A stretch of DNA of 10,000 bases from Calditerrivibrio sp. (GTDB lineage: Bacteria > Chrysiogenota > Deferribacteres > Deferribacterales > Calditerrivibrionaceae): assembly GCA_020217115.1 (NCBI GenBank), contig JAIWOA010000080.1, positions 1 through 10,000 on the forward strand, read 5' to 3'. Position 1 is the first letter of the stretch. Each line of letters opens with the position of its first letter. Below the pieces are notes generated by a model that was given only the letters and a program-made list of their open reading frames with translations, was not told where the DNA came from and did not search any database. The translations under genes and the position numbers were made by a program. Of this stretch, positions 7,318-10,000 are shown in pieces.

Positions 7318-8649
7318 CTATGAATAGTGCTGTTCGAGATTTGCAAATTTGGTAAATTGCTTTAAAAATGTCAGTTTCACCGTTCCTGTCGGTCCGTTTC
7401 TATGTTTTGCAATGATTATTTCTGCAACATTCGGTTCTTTTGTATCCTTATTATAGACTTCATCCCTGTATAAAAAAATAACTAAGTCTGCATCTTGCTC
7501 TATTGCCCCTGATTCTCTCAGATCAGATGGTATCGGTCTTTTATCCTGTCTACTCTCAACACTTCTGTTTAGCTGTGATAAGGCAATTACTGGAACGTCA
7601 AGCTCCTTTGCAAGGGCTTTCAATGATCTTGATATTTCTGATATCTGTTGTTCCCTACTGTCACCTTTGTTGCTTGACATAAGTTGTAAGTAGTCAACAA
7701 TCACGAGATCCAAACCTTTGTCCCTCTTGATTCTCCTCGATTTTGCTCTTACTTCCGTCACTGATATTGCAGGTGTATCGTCTATAAAAAAATTTATATC
7801 GTGTAGTTCACTTGCCACTGCTGCAAGTTTTTGCCATTCATCTATTGTAAGCTTACCATTTCTTAATTTTTGGGCGTCAATATTTGCTTCAGCAGAAAGA
7901 AGCCTCTGAACAAGTTGTCCTGATGACATTTCAAGGGAAAACATAGCTATGGTTTTTGAATATTTTATACAGGAATTTAACCCTATGTTTAATGCAAAGG
8001 CTGTCTTACCCATTGCTGGTCTTCCTGCAACCACTATTAGATCAGATTTTTGTAACCCATTTGTAAGTCTGTCTAAATCAGTGAAGCCAGTAGGTGTCCC
8101 TGTTATCTGATCCTGTCTGTTGTATAGAGCTTCTATCATTTCAAAGGTACTATTTATTATAGAACCGATAGGTTTTATATCACCTTTTATTCTGGATTCT
8201 GCAACTGCAAATATTTTTCTTTCAGCCTCATCAAGGAGTTCGTGGATATCTCCAGTATAATTGTAGGCAGATTCTGATATCTCTGTTGTTTTTTCGATGA
8301 GCTTTCTTTGAAGAGATTTTTCCCTAACTATGTTAGCGTAATGTACAACATTTGCTGAGTTTGGTAAAATACTTACCAGACCAGTTATATATTCTACCCC
8401 TCCAGCTTTATCTATCAGATTTTCATTTGTAAGCCTATCTATTAAAGTTACAATGTCTATAACCCTACCATCTTCGTGTAGAGATAAAATGTTATTCATT
8501 ATTAGTCTATTATAGGGGACATGAAAATCTTCGCTACTTATAAGATGAATTACTCTATCCAATGCCCTATTATCAAGTATTATCGATGCTAAGACAGCCT
8601 GTTCTGCTTCAACACTATATGGTAGGGTTTTATAATTGCTATTCGCCAT
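7318..8649 (-). CDS. dnaB: Replicative DNA helicase DnaB
   Basis: Hexameric 5'-3' helicase that unwinds DNA at the replication fork and loads primase. The 443-residue product has the normal two-domain length. The N-terminal domain (about 8-110) starts with the typical [16 protein letters not shown] linker helix region precedes the RecA-like motor, with Walker A GRPAMGKT (209-216), catalytic E240 in FSLEM, Walker [10 protein letters not shown] (315-323) and the arginine-finger region KHRNGPTG (415-422). No intein or insertion interrupts the P-loop. The ATG at 8649 overlaps the end of rplI by 11 nt (ATGGCGAATAG), so translation probably depends on rplI; only a weak AAGAG precedes it. Confidence 0.97.
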   Translation of the reverse strand: MANSNYKTLPYSVEAEQAVLASIILDNRALDRVIHLISSEDFHVPYNRLIMNNILSLHEDGRVIDIVTLIDRLTNENLIDKAGGVEYITGLVSILPNSANVVHYANIVREKSLQRKLIEKTTEISESAYNYTGDIHELLDEAERKIFAVAESRIKGDIKPIGSIINSTFEMIEALYNRQDQITGTPTGFTDLDRLTNGLQKSDLIVVAGRPAMGKTAFALNIGLNSCIKYSKTIAMFSLEMSSGQLVQRLLSAEANIDAQKLRNGKLTIDEWQKLAAVASELHDINFFIDDTPAISVTEVRAKSRRIKRDKGLDLVIVDYLQLMSSNKGDSREQQISEISRSLKALAKELDVPVIALSQLNRSVESRQDKRPIPSDLRESGAIEQDADLVIFLYRDEVYNKDTKEPNVAEIIIAKHRNGPTGTVKLTFLKQFTKFANLEQHYS

Positions 8650-9082
8650 CTACTCTTAAAGTAAACTCCCCTTTTATTTCCTTATAGAGGTTGACTCTGA
8701 TTTTGTATTCACCAAGCTCTTTTATGGGATTTTTTAATTCTATCATCTTTTTGTCAATATCAATACCTATCTTTGCAAGCTCCTCAGCTATCTCTGTATT
8801 TGTAATTGCTCCAAAAAGTCTACCTTTGTCACCTGCCTTTCTCTTCATTACCACATTTACATCATTGATCTTTTTTGAAAGATTCTTTGCTTCTTCGATC
8901 TTATTTTTTTCTAACTCAACTTCTTTTTCCTTTTTTCTCTTCAGATTATTTAAATTTGCTTCTGTAGCCTCTATTGCAAGCTCACTTTTGAAAAGGAAAT
9001 TACGAGCATACCCCTCCTTTACCTCTTTTACTTCACCAGCCTTTGCAACATTTTTTACATCTTTAAGAAAAATCACTTTCAT
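8639..9082 (-). CDS. rplI: 50S ribosomal protein L9
   Basis: Large-subunit protein L9, which binds 23S rRNA near the L1 stalk and affects frame maintenance. The 147-residue length is normal. The N-terminal RNA-binding domain has the family start MKVIFLKDV and the signature [11 protein letters not shown] (20-30). A long, charged helix, rich in lysine and glutamate, joins it to the C-terminal domain, visible at about 45-75. GGAGG (9092-9096) lies 9 nt before the ATG, inside the 3' end of recX. In many bacteria L9 follows rpsF and rpsR; here it follows recX and overlaps it by 20 nt, while the link to dnaB downstream is kept. Confidence 0.96.
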   Translation of the reverse strand: MKVIFLKDVKNVAKAGEVKEVKEGYARNFLFKSELAIEATEANLNNLKRKKEKEVELEKNKIEEAKNLSKKINDVNVVMKRKAGDKGRLFGAITNTEIAEELAKIGIDIDKKMIELKNPIKELGEYKIRVNLYKEIKGEFTLRVDGE

Positions 9083-9509
9083 TCTGCACTACCTCCGATA
9101 AGACTTTCTTGATATATCCATATGAATAACCTTTTCTGCAAAAATAAGCAACAGTCTTCTCATTATTTTTGTATTTTAAAAATTTATCCTTGAAAAGTTT
9201 TTTAATTCTGGTCTCGTCTGAATACTCTGCCAAATTATCTATCACAGAAATATCAACAGATAGACCTTTTTCATACAATTTCTGTCTTATTAACAAACTA
9301 CCCCAGCCCATTTCAAATTTTGATTTTACATATTTTTCAAGGAGCTGGTCATCATTTAAGTATTTTAATTCTAATAGTCTATTTATCACAGATAAAACTT
9401 CATCAGACCTTCCGGTAAATTTTGAATTCAATTTTTTCTCTAATTCAGCTCTAAAATAATCTTTTTTAGCTAAAAGCTTTATGGCATAATCATATATTTC
9501 ACTTGTCAT
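9063..9509 (-). CDS. recX: Regulatory protein RecX (RecA modulator)
   Basis: Small helical protein that binds RecA filaments and limits recombinase activity. The 148-residue product has the family's three-helix repeats: [20 protein letters not shown] (8-27), a second repeat with [14 protein letters not shown] (41-54), and [17 protein letters not shown] (68-84), which corresponds to the conserved 'G...I...L..KGI' motif. A third repeat ends with [16 protein letters not shown]. The ATG at 9509 is preferred because RecX-like sequence begins just after it and it overlaps pilT by only 11 nt. A GTG at 9542 would add 11 residues unlike the family and deepen the overlap to 44 nt. The ribosome site is poor (GGGGCG), consistent with coupling to pilT. 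recA is not in the window. Confidence 0.85.
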   Translation of the reverse strand: MTSEIYDYAIKLLAKKDYFRAELEKKLNSKFTGRSDEVLSVINRLLELKYLNDDQLLEKYVKSKFEMGWGSLLIRQKLYEKGLSVDISVIDNLAEYSDETRIKKLFKDKFLKYKNNEKTVAYFCRKGYSYGYIKKVLSEVVQNESDFS

Positions 9510-10000
9510 CAACGCCCCAGGTATCTGAAGAACTACTGACACCTTTTATTTTCAGTTTGAAATCATCAGGTCTTTTAACATATTTTAGTGCTTCCTCAAG
9601 GGTTACCAGATCAGCTTTGTATAGGTCATATAATGATTGATCAAAGCTCTGGGATCCATATACAGATTTACCCTGTTCGACAAAATCGTTTATCATCTGT
9701 GTTTTCTCTTTTTCTATTATGCATTCTTTTATGGTTGCCGTATTTATCATAACCTCTACTGCAGGGATCCTTCCTGTCCCATCCTTTTTCATGACCAATC
9801 GCATAGATATTATAGCTCTCAATACGGATGCTAGTTGTATCCTTATCTGTTTTTGATGGTATGGTGGAAATATCGATATTATCCTATTTATAGTTTCAGG
9901 GGCATCAAGGGTGTGAAGAGTACTCATTACAAGGTGTCCTGTTTCTGCTGCATGTAGTGCAGTTTCTATTGTCTCAAGATCCCTCATTTCACCAACAAGT
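9499..10000 (-). CDS. pilT: Type IV pilus retraction ATPase PilT (5' partial)
   Basis: Only the C-terminal 166 codons are visible; the gene enters from the right edge. PilT is the cytoplasmic hexameric motor that disassembles pili and drives twitching motility. The segment begins within the PilT motif [11 protein letters not shown], followed by the AAETGHLV helix and the His box STLHT (bases 9910-9924). [11 protein letters not shown] and the C-terminal region [10 protein letters not shown] then follow in the family's order. GEMRD favours PilT over the assembly ATPase PilB or GspE. Walker A is outside the window. The protein ends with a short serine-rich tail, and its stop overlaps the start of recX. 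Confidence 0.92.
   Translation of the reverse strand, partial: LVGEMRDLETIETALHAAETGHLVMSTLHTLDAPETINRIISIFPPYHQKQIRIQLASVLRAIISMRLVMKKDGTGRIPAVEVMINTATIKECIIEKEKTQMINDFVEQGKSVYGSQSFDQSLYDLYKADLVTLEEALKYVKRPDDFKLKIKGVSSSSDTWGVDDK

Noticed and set aside
8691..9101. 136-codon open frame on the plus strand, opposite rplI
   Set aside because: It lies wholly antisense to a clear L9 gene, and its serine- and phenylalanine-rich product mirrors the lysine- and glutamate-rich L9 codons.

Overview
This AT-rich window contains no RNA genes, mobile elements, repeats or CRISPR arrays. The gene set is chromosomal: molybdate uptake, cyclic-di-GMP signalling, DNA replication and recombination, ribosome and type IV pilus genes. 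AT-rich codon use, a c-type heme sensor linked to c-di-GMP domains, and a pilT-recX-rplI-dnaB run suggest a free-living, respiring Gram-negative bacterium. My inference is Deferribacterota (Calditerrivibrio or Deferribacter-like); no marker gene here proves it.

Layout from left to right. (1) Positions 1-2395, minus strand: a membrane-anchored GGDEF-EAL protein with a periplasmic CxxCH heme motif. Its C-terminus lies beyond the left edge. (2) Positions 2396-2657: a divergent intergenic region with a well-formed promoter and a palindrome closely resembling a ModE operator. (3) Positions 2658-5382, plus strand: a tightly packed modABC-type molybdate/tungstate ABC importer. (4) Positions 5427-7187, minus strand: a soluble EAL-CBS-CBS-GGDEF protein, convergent with modC. 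(5) Positions 7318-10000, minus strand: dnaB, rplI, recX and the 3' part of pilT, each overlapping its neighbour by 11-20 nt and so probably one transcript read from right to left.

Functionally, the importer would supply molybdate or tungstate for molybdopterin enzymes and is probably shut off by a ModE-type repressor. The two c-di-GMP proteins flank it. In both, the EAL residues visible here are intact while the GGDEF signature is altered (SSDEF and GGDDF), which suggests net c-di-GMP degradation. One is plausibly controlled by a periplasmic heme, the other by nucleotide binding to the CBS pair. I see no clearly new defence or mobile system. The most interesting items are the heme-linked c-di-GMP protein, the ModE-like operator placed just after its promoter, and the recX-rplI arrangement lacking rpsF and rpsR.
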